Source: Shewanella inventionis
GTDB lineage: Bacteria > Pseudomonadota > Gammaproteobacteria > Enterobacterales > Shewanellaceae
Assembly (NCBI RefSeq): GCF_014641855.1
Contig: NZ_BMII01000019.1
Location: forward strand, 1-64,000
Reading direction: 5' to 3'
DNA length: 64,000 nucleotides
Shown: positions 1-8,372 of the stretch, one piece after another
Layout of the letters: each line of letters opens with the position of its first letter
Numbering within the stretch: the first letter of the stretch is position 1
Program-made: the position numbers and the translations under genes
The notes under the pieces: model-generated
The model's input: the letters and a program-made list of their open reading frames with translations, nothing else
Told to the model about the DNA's origin: nothing
Databases searched by the model: none

Positions 1-136
1 AGTGGCTTGTGAAGGCTTCGATATACATGCTTATACTCCTGAAAAGAGAGTATAAGATCACGAACGCTGTATTAGGTCAAATAAGATTTAATCGATAGCG
101 TATTTTGTTTAAAAAACGTTCGCGATCTCACCCTGA
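1..136. other. Unassigned left edge, breakpoint of the GGDEF gene
   Basis: This stretch sits where the N-terminal part of the GGDEF-EAL gene should be. In frame 2 it reads VACEGFDIHAYTPEKRV followed by a stop at about 53-55, which could be the tail of an upstream gene, but I do not recognise it. The remainder is AT-rich with stops in all frames. It may be the edge of an inserted or deleted segment; no terminal repeat can be defined from one side only. Confidence 0.3.
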
Positions 137-196
137 CTAAATGATGGCTTAGGCCATGCTGCCGGGGATTATATTTTAAAACTAATTGCCCAAAGA

Positions 197-1327
197 ATGA
201 CTTCACTCGTTCGGCTTGATGACACAGTAGTTCGCTTGGGTGGTGACGAATTTGCTATTTTATTAGAAAACACCACACCAGAGGCAGCTCAACCGTTTGC
301 AGAACACTTACTCAAGCAAATTGCAGAGTCGTTTGAATATGACAATCATAAACTCACTCTACGCGCATCCATTGGGCTCGCTTCGCTTCAATATACGCTT
401 TCGAAAGAAGATGTGATTCGTAATGCCGATCTGGCCATGTATGAAGCAAAACGCAGAGGTAAAAACCAAGTTGTAGTATTTAAAGTGAATTTCCTTGATA
501 TCGTATCGCGTCGCATGCAGCTTGAACAAGCATTGCGAGAAGCCTTAAATAATCAAGAGTTAGATATTTGGTTTCAACCGATTTTAGATGCAAAAAATGG
601 GCGTGTTATTGGCTTGGAAGCGCTGTCTCGCTGGAAATTAAGCAATGAACAAATTCCGCCAGATGAGTTTATCAGCATTGCAGAAACATCTGGAATGATA
701 ACAAAACTTGGCCGTCAAGTGTTTGATAAAGTCGGCGCGGCACTACAAGAATTGCGTGTTGAATACCCCGATCTGCAATGCAATGTGAACCTGTCTTTAA
801 GGCAGTTTAGGGATTCAGACCTCACAGAAGATATTCTCCTGTGCCTTGCAAAATATAAATTACCGCCCTCGGCGCTACATTTAGAGCTTACTGAAAGCAT
901 GATTGCTGAATCCGAAACTGAAATATTGCCCACCATGCAAAACCTGGTAAGCCATGGATTTAAATTTCATTTAGATGACTTTGGTACAGGATACTCATCA
1001 CTTGAGCGCCTAAAAAATTTACCCTTTGACACCTTAAAAATTGATCGCAGTTTTGTTGTACCGTTAAGGCAAGATGATCATGTTATGGTAAAAAATATTA
1101 TTAATATTGGCCACGAATTAGGCATGAACCTGATTGCAGAAGGCGTAGAAACTGAAGTCGAAGTGAAAAAGTTACTTCAGCTAGGTTGCCATCACATCCA
1201 AGGTTATTATTTTGCACGGCCAATGCCCCTAGAAGAGCTAAAAGTCTGGCTGACAGAGCAAACACAAGCATTAGCGACAAACACACAGGCGAAAAATAGC
1301 GAGCTAAATAGGGTAGCAAGTAAATAA
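197..1327 (+). CDS. EAL-domain c-di-GMP phosphodiesterase, remnant of a GGDEF-EAL protein lacking its 5' end
   Basis: The protein begins inside a GGDEF domain (GGDEF at residues 15-19) and continues into a full EAL domain. The EAL motif is at 141-143, and LTES, DDFGTGYSS (D260, D261), LKIDRSF, AEGVET and QGYYFARP all follow, so the phosphodiesterase residues that hydrolyse c-di-GMP look intact. In-frame sequence upstream of the ATG (137-196) still reads NDGLGHAAGDYILKLIAQR, the conserved GGDEF core, but a TGA at 134-136 closes the frame. No sensor, PAS or early GGDEF sequence is found in bases 1-133. The diguanylate cyclase half therefore cannot fold normally. No convincing ribosome binding site precedes ATG 197, so it may be a pseudogene. 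It is convergent with the response regulator gene that follows. Confidence 0.75.
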   Translation: MTSLVRLDDTVVRLGGDEFAILLENTTPEAAQPFAEHLLKQIAESFEYDNHKLTLRASIGLASLQYTLSKEDVIRNADLAMYEAKRRGKNQVVVFKVNFLDIVSRRMQLEQALREALNNQELDIWFQPILDAKNGRVIGLEALSRWKLSNEQIPPDEFISIAETSGMITKLGRQVFDKVGAALQELRVEYPDLQCNVNLSLRQFRDSDLTEDILLCLAKYKLPPSALHLELTESMIAESETEILPTMQNLVSHGFKFHLDDFGTGYSSLERLKNLPFDTLKIDRSFVVPLRQDDHVMVKNIINIGHELGMNLIAEGVETEVEVKKLLQLGCHHIQGYYFARPMPLEELKVWLTEQTQALATNTQAKNSELNRVASK

Positions 1328-1329
1328 AC

Positions 1330-2709
1330 TTACCCCCCTTTCAAACGCCGACTAAGTGCGCTTTGGCTGATCCCCAATATTTGCGCTGCCGCGGTTTGGT
1401 TGTTTGCGGTGCGGCTCATGGCTTCATCGACCAATGCCTGGTTCATTTGGGCAATGGTCGGCAGCTGTTTAGGAAAAATCATTCGGTCTTGTGGTATCGC
1501 GGTTAATGATTTGTGTTCATTAATCGCTACCATAAAAGCTGAGGTATTAAGCGCAACACCATCACTTCTGCTTACTGCATCAAACACCATACTTTTGAGT
1601 TCGTGCAAATTCCCAGGAAAATCATAACTGGACAGTTTATTTGCTAAGTCAGTAGGTTGAATAGGTGCAGGCAACTTCATTTCTGTAGCAGCGAGCACAA
1701 TAAAATGGTTGATTAACATTGCAATGTCCAACGGCCTTTCGGCTAACGTCGGTAACTTAATTTTATGAGTCCGCAAGCGATATAACAGATCGCTTCTAAA
1801 CCGTCCAGCTTGATGCAGATTAAGTAAATCATGTTGGCTTGATAGCACAAATTTACATTTTACTGGGTAAGCTGTGTCACTGCCTAAAGGATAGTATTGT
1901 TTGGTTTCTAATAAGGTAAGCAGCTTAACCTGAGCATCGAGCGGCAAGGCATCGATATCGTTAAGGTACAGCACTCCAGAGCCTACTTGATGCAGCAAAC
2001 CCGCAACAGCGTCAAGCTCTCCGTTGTGGTGATGATACAGCTGACCACACATTTTTTGCTCAAATATCTCACTGCTCATGCTGGCTAAATGGATACTTAT
2101 AAAAGGTTCATTTGGGCTGAAGAGCGCATGGCAAGATTTGGCAAATTCAGTTTTGCCTGTGCCACTCGCACCAATAATAAGCAGTGGTTCAGCACTGCCA
2201 GACACGGCTTCAAGATAGCGAAATTGATCTAAGAGTTGCGGCTCGCAGGTTAAAATATTATTAAATGCTTGCGGATTGTCTAACGTTCGGCTTAAAAATT
2301 TTTCTTTAATATTAAGATAGTTACGCTCAAGACCAACCACCTCGAGTGCACGGCGAACTGTCCGAGCAAGATTGTCTACATTATCTGTTTTAATAAAATA
2401 ATCATAAGCGCCATTTTTAATACATCGCACAGCGGTGTCGACTTCGTTAACCCCGGTAACAATAATGACTCGAGTATTCGGAAAATCACTGCGGATCATC
2501 GCCAGGAGTGCTTCGCCTGAATGAAATGGCATAGTGAGGTCAACTAATACAAGAGCATAATCGCCAACCTGTAAGCGGTTTTGTACCTGACGACTGTCAA
2601 TGCAAGTGTCAATTTCGGCCTCAGGCACTAATCGATTTAAGGTAACCGCTAATGTGCGTAACCACGCAGCTTCATCGTCGACTAACAAAATATTTCGGGC
2701 AAGTTTCAT
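1330..2709 (-). CDS. NtrC/DctD-like response regulator lacking the GAFTGA loop
   Basis: Three domains are visible in 459 residues: an N-terminal receiver (acidic DD at 11-12, phospho-acceptor D57, lysine K107), an AAA+ domain (Walker A GASGTGKT at 180-187, arginine-finger region GRFRSDLLYRL) and a C-terminal Fis-type helix-turn-helix (about 433-459, NNQTAAAQILGISQSALSRR). The segment aligned with the sigma-54-contacting GAFTGA loop reads HHHNGE (226-231), and Walker B is LYLND rather than LFLDE. It is therefore probably not a classical sigma-54 activator and may act at sigma-70 promoters, as HupR- or TyrR-like proteins do (inference). It follows its cognate kinase gene by 3 bases and both face away from fccA. 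TATGC-N6-GCATA repeats in the fccA upstream region are candidate binding sites. Confidence 0.85.
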   Translation of the reverse strand: MKLARNILLVDDEAAWLRTLAVTLNRLVPEAEIDTCIDSRQVQNRLQVGDYALVLVDLTMPFHSGEALLAMIRSDFPNTRVIIVTGVNEVDTAVRCIKNGAYDYFIKTDNVDNLARTVRRALEVVGLERNYLNIKEKFLSRTLDNPQAFNNILTCEPQLLDQFRYLEAVSGSAEPLLIIGASGTGKTEFAKSCHALFSPNEPFISIHLASMSSEIFEQKMCGQLYHHHNGELDAVAGLLHQVGSGVLYLNDIDALPLDAQVKLLTLLETKQYYPLGSDTAYPVKCKFVLSSQHDLLNLHQAGRFRSDLLYRLRTHKIKLPTLAERPLDIAMLINHFIVLAATEMKLPAPIQPTDLANKLSSYDFPGNLHELKSMVFDAVSRSDGVALNTSAFMVAINEHKSLTAIPQDRMIFPKQLPTIAQMNQALVDEAMSRTANNQTAAAQILGISQSALSRRLKGG

Positions 2710-2712
2710 TGG

Positions 2713-4677
2713 TTACTCTTTTGCTAAGGCAAACGTCAAGTGAATGCGGGTACCGTTACCCACACTCGACAGTATTTGCATTTCACCTTGATGTTCTTTA
2801 ATAATTTTACTGCAAACAGATAAGCCTAATCCGCTGCCGCCCTCGTGGCGTCTAGTGGTAAAAAAGGGCTCTGTTATTCTTTTTAATGTGGCGCTATCCA
2901 TGCCGCAACCATTATCACAAATGCTTAATATGGCAGTAGTATTTTGAATGCGGGTTTCAATTTCAATAATGCCTTGCTGTTCAGTACAAGCATTACAGGC
3001 ATTTTGAATAAGGTTAATTAGCACCTGTTGTAACTGTTGAGCATCGCCATTAATACAGGGGTGTTGTTCTGTTAGCTGGGTGATAACTTGATAAAATTTG
3101 GTTTGGTTGGCCGTTAAACGCAGCGCGACTTGCACCACATCATTAAGACACACCTGCGTATATTCATCGGCAATATGCGGCATAGCATAACGCTTTAAGT
3201 CATTCACAATTCTGCTAATACGTTTAGCGCCTTCTTCAATAGAATTACAACTGTATTGCAACTCTTCTATGGCATTATTAGGCAGTAGCCCGGCGATTAA
3301 CCAAAACGGATTTTGTTTTTGATAATGCATTGCTGCGGGTGCTAAATCTTTCATCGCTGCACTAAATAACGACACCGCATGGACGATAAGGCCAGTTGGG
3401 TTATTAATTTCATGGGCAATACCTGCAGATAACTCACCTAGCGATGCTAAACGACTGGACTCTTCGTTTGCCTGACGTAATCTGTGTTGCTCGGTTGACT
3501 CTTCAAGCAACATAACCACTTGGTCTTGGGCTATGGGATGAATTTGTAACTGCCAAAATTGCTGCTGATAACGCATATCCGCAATAAGCGATTTTTGGTT
3601 TAATAACACATCCATCACTGCGGTTTTAAGCACAAAAGCATCGTTGTCTATATAGTAAAACTCGTCTGAATCTAACAAATATATATTGTTGTCGTTACTC
3701 CACAAATGTTGTAACGCTTGGTTAACGATAGTCACGCCATTGGGTATGCCATCAAGCACAGATTGAAATTGTTGTGACAGTTCAGATATTTCAGCCTCAA
3801 TCAGTTTACGTTGTATTAATTCAGCATCTAACGCTTTTGCATGACGACGCAAACTAGCACTTATAAACCCAGTGTATATAAGGCCAGCCGCTGAAATAAT
3901 GGCAACCACAATTGCCAGGGCAAATAGACGCTTTTCCGTAAAGGTTAAATCCACTTTTTCGCGCCCGGTGCCAAACCATTTATTGACCAATTGATCGTAT
4001 TCGCCCGATAACTTAAGTTGTCTCAGTGCCTCATTAATTTGATACATCAGCTCGGATTTACTGCCATTGGCAACAAAATTGAATGCCCCGTAAATTAATG
4101 CATCACTTGAACTGCGCACCGACGGATACATTGGCATTAAGCGCCGCGCCACAAAGCTTTCGGCAATCACCACATCGACTTGGTTTTTAATCAGTAATTG
4201 AAATCCCGTCTCGTATAAATCAACATCGACCCGCTCAAATTTTTGTAGCTTGTCTGAGATGAATACATCAACAAAAGCACCTTTTTTTATCGCCACCCGT
4301 TTGCCGACTAAATCGGCCCAATTGTTAATTAACGCCTCATCTTGCAAGGTATACGCCTTAGCATGAGTGGCATAAATAGGGTCTGATTGCGCTAACTTAC
4401 GGTCCATATTAACAGGGCTCACAACGGCTATCACATCAATGTCGCTGTTTGGATTGTGCACATCGGTGAGTAACTGCTGAAAACTCTTACGCCTAACAAT
4501 AATGCGAGTGTTCGTCAGTTGACCAATTCTATCCATAAGCTCAACATTAAAGCCTTGATCAACTCCATTATTACGCCATTCTAAAGGAGCGGTATTTGAG
4601 TGCACACCAAAGACAATGCTGTCTTGCGCCAGCACTGGCAGAGTAAACAAAAAGAGCACAAAAAATATCAATTTCAT
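2713..4677 (-). CDS. Sensor histidine kinase with periplasmic solute-binding (SBP_bac_3) domain
   Basis: The order of parts in 654 residues is: signal peptide (1-18, ending LAQ), a periplasmic amino-acid-binding-protein-like domain (about 20-240, typical end QLVNKWFGTG), one membrane helix (about 252-275), a PAS-like linker, a HisKA domain with phospho-acceptor H422 in the motif AGIAHEINNPTG, and a HATPase domain with N box (NLIQNACNA), DNGCGM and GGSGLGLSV motifs. The bound ligand is unknown. The position next to a fumarate reductase suggests a dicarboxylate or similar acid, but this family also binds amino acids. It is the first gene of a two-gene operon with the response regulator and is divergent from fccA across 427 bases. 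Confidence 0.9.
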   Translation of the reverse strand: MKLIFFVLFLFTLPVLAQDSIVFGVHSNTAPLEWRNNGVDQGFNVELMDRIGQLTNTRIIVRRKSFQQLLTDVHNPNSDIDVIAVVSPVNMDRKLAQSDPIYATHAKAYTLQDEALINNWADLVGKRVAIKKGAFVDVFISDKLQKFERVDVDLYETGFQLLIKNQVDVVIAESFVARRLMPMYPSVRSSSDALIYGAFNFVANGSKSELMYQINEALRQLKLSGEYDQLVNKWFGTGREKVDLTFTEKRLFALAIVVAIISAAGLIYTGFISASLRRHAKALDAELIQRKLIEAEISELSQQFQSVLDGIPNGVTIVNQALQHLWSNDNNIYLLDSDEFYYIDNDAFVLKTAVMDVLLNQKSLIADMRYQQQFWQLQIHPIAQDQVVMLLEESTEQHRLRQANEESSRLASLGELSAGIAHEINNPTGLIVHAVSLFSAAMKDLAPAAMHYQKQNPFWLIAGLLPNNAIEELQYSCNSIEEGAKRISRIVNDLKRYAMPHIADEYTQVCLNDVVQVALRLTANQTKFYQVITQLTEQHPCINGDAQQLQQVLINLIQNACNACTEQQGIIEIETRIQNTTAILSICDNGCGMDSATLKRITEPFFTTRRHEGGSGLGLSVCSKIIKEHQGEMQILSSVGNGTRIHLTFALAKE

Positions 4678-4719
4678 GCGCTAATGTTACCGATTTAGCT
4701 TATTTGAAACTGTGCAGCA

Positions 4720-4735
4720 TTGCTCATATGAGCAA
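4720..4735. promoter_or_regulatory. 16-bp perfect palindrome upstream of the kinase gene
   Basis: The sequence TTGCTCATATGAGCAA is a perfect inverted repeat centred 50 bases upstream of the kinase start codon, where a promoter would lie. It differs in spacing from the other two palindromes in the same intergenic region, so it may bind a different regulator or be an autoregulatory site. Function is inferred only from position and symmetry. Confidence 0.4.
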
Positions 4736-4806
4736 ATCAACATGTAATAAATACGTTTAACCCAAACTCATGATGACACTCAATGTGACCTTGCCCTCCA
4801 TCTTCC

Positions 4807-4822
4807 TATGCAAATTTGCATA
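4807..4822. promoter_or_regulatory. Operator-like inverted repeat TATGC-N6-GCATA, copy 1
   Basis: TATGCAAATTTGCATA is a perfect 16-bp palindrome. A second copy with the same half-sites and same 6-bp spacing is centred exactly 30 bp downstream. Fis-type helix-turn-helix regulators of the NtrC family bind paired dyads of this size, and the neighbouring response regulator is a natural candidate (inference). Confidence 0.5.
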
Positions 4823-4835
4823 TACCTCTTTATAG

Positions 4836-4853
4836 CTATGCGTGAGTGCATAG
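4836..4853. promoter_or_regulatory. Operator-like inverted repeat TATGC-N6-GCATA, copy 2
   Basis: CTATGC-GTGAGT-GCATAG keeps the half-sites of copy 1 while the spacer differs, which argues for selection on the half-sites. Centres of the two copies are at 4814.5 and 4844.5, about three helical turns apart, so two dimers would sit on one face of the DNA. Confidence 0.5.
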
Positions 4854-4898
4854 TTCATTTTAAATTTTGTGATTTAGCTGTCATTTCTGAACTCGATA

Positions 4899-4915
4899 TG
4901 GGCTATTTCATTGCT
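4899..4915 (+). promoter_or_regulatory. Sigma-54-like -24/-12 element upstream of fccA (tentative)
   Basis: TGGGCTATTTCATTGCT contains GG-N10-GC with the conserved C after GG and TTGCT at the -12 element. It would start transcription near 4926, leaving about 180 bases of leader before fccA. The paired dyads would then be near -82 and -112, the usual enhancer distance. Against it, the -24 element is only a partial match and the adjacent regulator lacks GAFTGA. Confidence 0.3.
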
Positions 4916-5104
4916 GGTTTTAACCTTATAGGCAAAGCTTAATGTGAACAACAAACATAGCTGAACAACTCAAGTCAGCATTACAACCTATTGATAAAGT
5001 GAAATGACACACGCTTCAGCCTCGCTATAGGTTAGTTAACACAACCAAAAAGCTTCTGTCGTTACAGGGTAAATCACCACTAAAGACTGGAGAGGGGAAT
5101 CAAA

Positions 5105-6895
5105 ATGAAAAAGATGAAATTAGCAGCATGCCTTGCCACACTAATGGGCGCAACAGGCTTAATGGGCAACGCAATCGCAGCTGACAACTTAGCTGAATTC
5201 CATGCACAAAATCAGGAGTGTGATAGCTGCCATACCCCAGACGGCGAGTTATCTAATGACAGCCTAACCTATGAAAACGCGCAATGTGTGTCCTGTCACG
5301 GTACCTTAGAAGAAGTGGCCGAAACCACAAAACATGAACATTACAATGCACATGCCTCCCACTTTCCAGGTGAGGTCGCTTGTACCTCATGCCATAGCGC
5401 TCACGAAAAATCGATGGTGTATTGCGACTCTTGCCATAGCTTCGACTTTAACATGCCATATGCTAAAAAATGGCAGCGTGACGAACCAACCATTGCCGAA
5501 TTAGCAAAAGACAAAGCAGAACGTCAGGCTGCACTTGCCAGTGAGCCAAAAGACACAGTTGATGTTGTAGTGGTTGGCTCAGGTGGTGCGGGATTCTCAG
5601 CTGCCGTAGCTGCCCATGACAATGGCGCTAAGGTGATTTTAATTGAAAAAGAACCGGTGATTGGCGGTAATGCCAAGTTAGCGGCTGGCGGCATGAACGC
5701 AGCCTGGACAGATCAACAAAAAGCCAAAGACATTAAAGACAGCGCAGAATTAATGTACAAAGACACAATGAAAGGCGGCGGAGAGATTAACGACCCAGCC
5801 TTAGTAAACATTTTAAGCTCGCACTCTAAAGGCTCTGTTGATTGGATGACCCAAATGGGCGCTGACTTAACTGACGTTGGCATGATGGGCGGTGCATCTG
5901 TTAACCGTTCACACCGTCCAACTGGTGGCGCTGGTGTAGGCGCTCATGTAGTACAAGTACTTTACGATAATGCGGTACAACGTAACATAGACTTACGCAT
6001 GAATACCCGCGGCATTGAAGTGCTTAAAGACGATAAAGGCGCAGTTAAAGGTATCCTGGTAAAAGGCATGTACAAAGGCTACTACTGGGTAAAAGCAGAC
6101 GCAGTTATTTTAGCAACGGGTGGTTTTGCTAAAAATAATGAACGGGTCTCTAAACTTGACCCTTCACTAAAAGGCTTTATTTCTACTAACCAACCAGGTG
6201 CTGTAGGTGATGGTTTAGATGTAGCCGAAAATGCCGGCGGTGCATTAAAAGATATGCAATACATTCAGGCCCACCCAACATTATCAGTAAAAGGCGGGGT
6301 AATGATCACTGAAGCGGTGCGAGGTAACGGTGCCATTTTAGTTAACAAAGAAGGTAAACGCTTCGTTAACGAGATCACCACTCGTGATAAAGCATCAGCG
6401 GCTATTTTAGCGCAAACCGGTAAAACCGCTTACCTGATTTTTGATGACTCTGTACGTAAATCACTGTCTAAAATTAACCAGTATGTGGGCCTAGGCGTAG
6501 CACCATCTGCAGACAGCTTAATGAAATTAGCTGAAATGGAAAACATTGACGGCAAAGCATTAACAGAAACCGTTGCGCGCTATAACAGCTTAGTTACCAG
6601 TGGAAAAGACACCGACTTTGATCGCCCTAACCTACCACGCTCACTAAACGAAGGTAACTACTACGCTATCGAGATCACCCCTGGCGTACACCACACCATG
6701 GGCGGTGTGATGATAGATACGAAAGCTGAAGTGATGAACGCGAAAAAACAGGTAATCCCTGGTTTATACGGCGCAGGTGAAGTCACAGGTGGCGTGCATG
6801 GCGCCAACCGCTTAGGCGGTAATGCGATTTCAGACATCATCACCTTTGGTCGCCTAGCGGGTGAAGAAGCAGCAAAATATTCTAAAAAGCACTAA
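5105..6895 (+). CDS. fccA: Tetrahaem flavocytochrome c fumarate reductase, periplasmic
   Basis: This enzyme reduces fumarate to succinate as a terminal step of anaerobic respiration, taking electrons from the CymA quinol dehydrogenase (family knowledge). The 596 residues show a signal peptide (about 1-25, cut after AIA), a cytochrome domain with four CXXCH haem motifs (CDSCH, CVSCH, CTSCH, CDSCH), the FAD dinucleotide fold ([14 protein letters not shown]) and the fumarate reductase active site: [16 protein letters not shown] with the catalytic arginine, HHTMGG and GANRLGGNA. The match to the Shewanella Fcc3 type is close over the whole length. A good ribosome binding site (GGAGAGGGG) precedes the ATG, and a strong terminator follows. 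The long upstream region carries paired dyads. It is probably transcribed alone. Confidence 0.97.
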   Translation: MKKMKLAACLATLMGATGLMGNAIAADNLAEFHAQNQECDSCHTPDGELSNDSLTYENAQCVSCHGTLEEVAETTKHEHYNAHASHFPGEVACTSCHSAHEKSMVYCDSCHSFDFNMPYAKKWQRDEPTIAELAKDKAERQAALASEPKDTVDVVVVGSGGAGFSAAVAAHDNGAKVILIEKEPVIGGNAKLAAGGMNAAWTDQQKAKDIKDSAELMYKDTMKGGGEINDPALVNILSSHSKGSVDWMTQMGADLTDVGMMGGASVNRSHRPTGGAGVGAHVVQVLYDNAVQRNIDLRMNTRGIEVLKDDKGAVKGILVKGMYKGYYWVKADAVILATGGFAKNNERVSKLDPSLKGFISTNQPGAVGDGLDVAENAGGALKDMQYIQAHPTLSVKGGVMITEAVRGNGAILVNKEGKRFVNEITTRDKASAAILAQTGKTAYLIFDDSVRKSLSKINQYVGLGVAPSADSLMKLAEMENIDGKALTETVARYNSLVTSGKDTDFDRPNLPRSLNEGNYYAIEITPGVHHTMGGVMIDTKAEVMNAKKQVIPGLYGAGEVTGGVHGANRLGGNAISDIITFGRLAGEEAAKYSKKH

Positions 6896-6930
6896 TCGTT
6901 CGAGTATTCACTGACTTGCGAGTATCAGTA

Positions 6931-6960
6931 AAGCCACAGCATGTTGCTGTGGCTTTTTTT
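6931..6960 (+). terminator. Rho-independent terminator of fccA
   Basis: An 11-bp perfect stem (AAGCCACAGCA / TGCTGTGGCTT) with a TGT loop runs straight into a T tract, 35 bases after the fccA stop codon. Confidence 0.9.
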
Positions 6961-7052
6961 GTTCAATAATATTTTTTACTGCGTTGCATAACTTCGCCAG
7001 AAAACACTATTTATTCAGTTATAAGCCCTTTTAAACTATTGCTGAGTCGCTA

Positions 7053-7622
7053 CTAAACACTCAACTCCATTTTTTGTTGCTGGCGCCAATGAGACTCCAT
7101 CACCGGAATAGTAAACCCGTAACACAACACCACAATTAACGGTTGGATTTGAAAGCTAAGTTCAGGCCATAATTGAAAGGCAATAACACAGGCAATGGTG
7201 CGGACAATAGCATGTACAATGGCAATTTTTTGCGCGGCGATCACGCCATGCACTAGCCACATTAACCCTGTTTGAATCGCTAACACAAAAGGGAGCGCAA
7301 GATAATTTTCCATAAAAAATGGAATGCTAATGCCAAAGGTTAAAAAACTCATTCCTACTGCAGCAAGAAACACATTGTCGAACCAATTACGATTAGCCGC
7401 TTTCTTAAAACCAAAGTCTTCCCCCGTTAGCTTAGAAACTCCCATAGCCAAATACACAATTGAGCCCGTACCAATAAATATAGCAATTACCATTTGCGAG
7501 GCAGGTAACATAAAGCTTAAAGCAAATAAAATACTCCAAACAATCATGCCAGATAATGGCATCGCCAATGCACGTTGTTGACGGTATTCAATTAACTGCT
7601 GATCCAATGATTTATATTGCAT
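7053..7622 (-). CDS. DUF7010-like integral membrane protein
   Basis: The 189-residue product starts MQYKSLDQQLIEYRQQRALA and then has about six hydrophobic segments, with a conserved-looking central loop (GEDFGFKKAANRNWFDNVF). It resembles the small uncharacterised bacterial membrane family DUF7010; no enzymatic motif is visible. The start at 7622 is chosen over an upstream in-frame codon because AAGGAGG lies seven bases before it. The longer reading would add 29 residues with no ribosome binding site. It is divergent from the DUF2798 gene. Function unknown. Confidence 0.7.
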   Translation of the reverse strand: MQYKSLDQQLIEYRQQRALAMPLSGMIVWSILFALSFMLPASQMVIAIFIGTGSIVYLAMGVSKLTGEDFGFKKAANRNWFDNVFLAAVGMSFLTFGISIPFFMENYLALPFVLAIQTGLMWLVHGVIAAQKIAIVHAIVRTIACVIAFQLWPELSFQIQPLIVVLCYGFTIPVMESHWRQQQKMELSV

Positions 7623-7789
7623 GATAAAGCCTCCTTGTTGGTATGAATTGATTATCAACAAAATACTCATTATGCAGTAGTGCACTTTGTCAGCAATCAA
7701 AGATGACAAATGTCACCTTAAGGCCTCATCGCTCTCACAGAACCAAACGTACGAGCCTCGTGTACACAGTTTCTACAACCAACAAACTA

Positions 7790-7832
7790 GTTGACATAGT
7801 CAACATAAATACATATAGTTGACTTTATCAAC
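7790..7832 (+). promoter_or_regulatory. Sigma-70 promoter with two flanking GTTGA...TCAAC operators
   Basis: TTGACA (7791-7796) and TATAGT (7814-7819) are separated by 17 bases, a near-consensus promoter with a start near 7826. GTTGACATAGTCAAC (7790-7804) covers the -35 box and GTTGACTTTATCAAC (7818-7832) covers the start point; both are inverted repeats, with centres 28 bp apart. A dimeric repressor of the MarR or TetR type bound here would block the promoter. No such regulator is encoded next to it. Confidence 0.7.
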
Positions 7833-7865
7833 ATGAAGCACCATTTTAATCCTTCGAGAAACACA

Positions 7866-8357
7866 ATGCATTCACAACCGATTTTGCCAATACCCAGTAT
7901 CAGTGCAACGAAAACGCCAATAATCTATAAAGTTGCCGTTGTACTCGCGATGATGACCTTTATGGGTGGCTCGCTTATTGGCGTAATGACTTACATCAAC
8001 CTAGGTTACAGCGACACATTTTTTTATGACTGGTTAATGTCATTTTTGTTTGCTGCAGTCACTGTGATGCCGGCAGGATTTATCTTAATGGCTTTGTTAA
8101 CACATTTCGTTGAAAAATGGTTACCCAACACCAACGAAAAAAAGCGCAACATTATTGTCGGTTTATTTATGGCAATCACAATGGAGTCGGCAATGGCACT
8201 CTCTACCGCCATTAATAATATTGGTTTTAGCAGCCAAGCCTCATTGTTTAACCACTGGCTAGAGGCACTACTCGCCGCACTGCCACTGGGCCTAACGTTA
8301 ATGATCATCACCTCATTAACCATCAAACCTAAAATTGAACGTTTTTTAAAAAGTTAG
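7866..8357 (+). CDS. DUF2798 family membrane protein
   Basis: The protein has two copies of a hydrophobic hairpin unit (about 17-85 and 90-155), each with two membrane helices, as in DUF2798 proteins. Motifs resembling the family are the SFLFAAVTVMPAGF stretch and its diverged repeat LEALLAALPLGLTL. Start at 7866 (MHSQPILP, 163 residues) is preferred; the upstream ATG at 7833 would be only about 7 bases from the predicted transcript start and touches the operator. Neither start has a strong ribosome binding site. It lies 15 bases upstream of the DUF3861 gene, so the two are likely cotranscribed from the operator-controlled promoter. Function unknown. Confidence 0.75.
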   Translation: MHSQPILPIPSISATKTPIIYKVAVVLAMMTFMGGSLIGVMTYINLGYSDTFFYDWLMSFLFAAVTVMPAGFILMALLTHFVEKWLPNTNEKKRNIIVGLFMAITMESAMALSTAINNIGFSSQASLFNHWLEALLAALPLGLTLMIITSLTIKPKIERFLKS

Positions 8358-8372
8358 TCAGAGGAATTCCCC

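Noticed and set aside
60-145. Simple frameshift as the cause of the broken GGDEF gene
   Set aside because: No reading frame upstream of 134 contains the DLDxFK segment at the proper distance, so a single-base error does not restore the domain.
4867-4884. Possible CRP site TGTGA...TGTCA upstream of fccA
   Set aside because: The right half does not fit TCACA at the required 6-base spacing.
5005-5030. FNR box upstream of fccA
   Set aside because: Only one half-site (TTGAT) fits; the second half is TGAAA rather than ATCAA.
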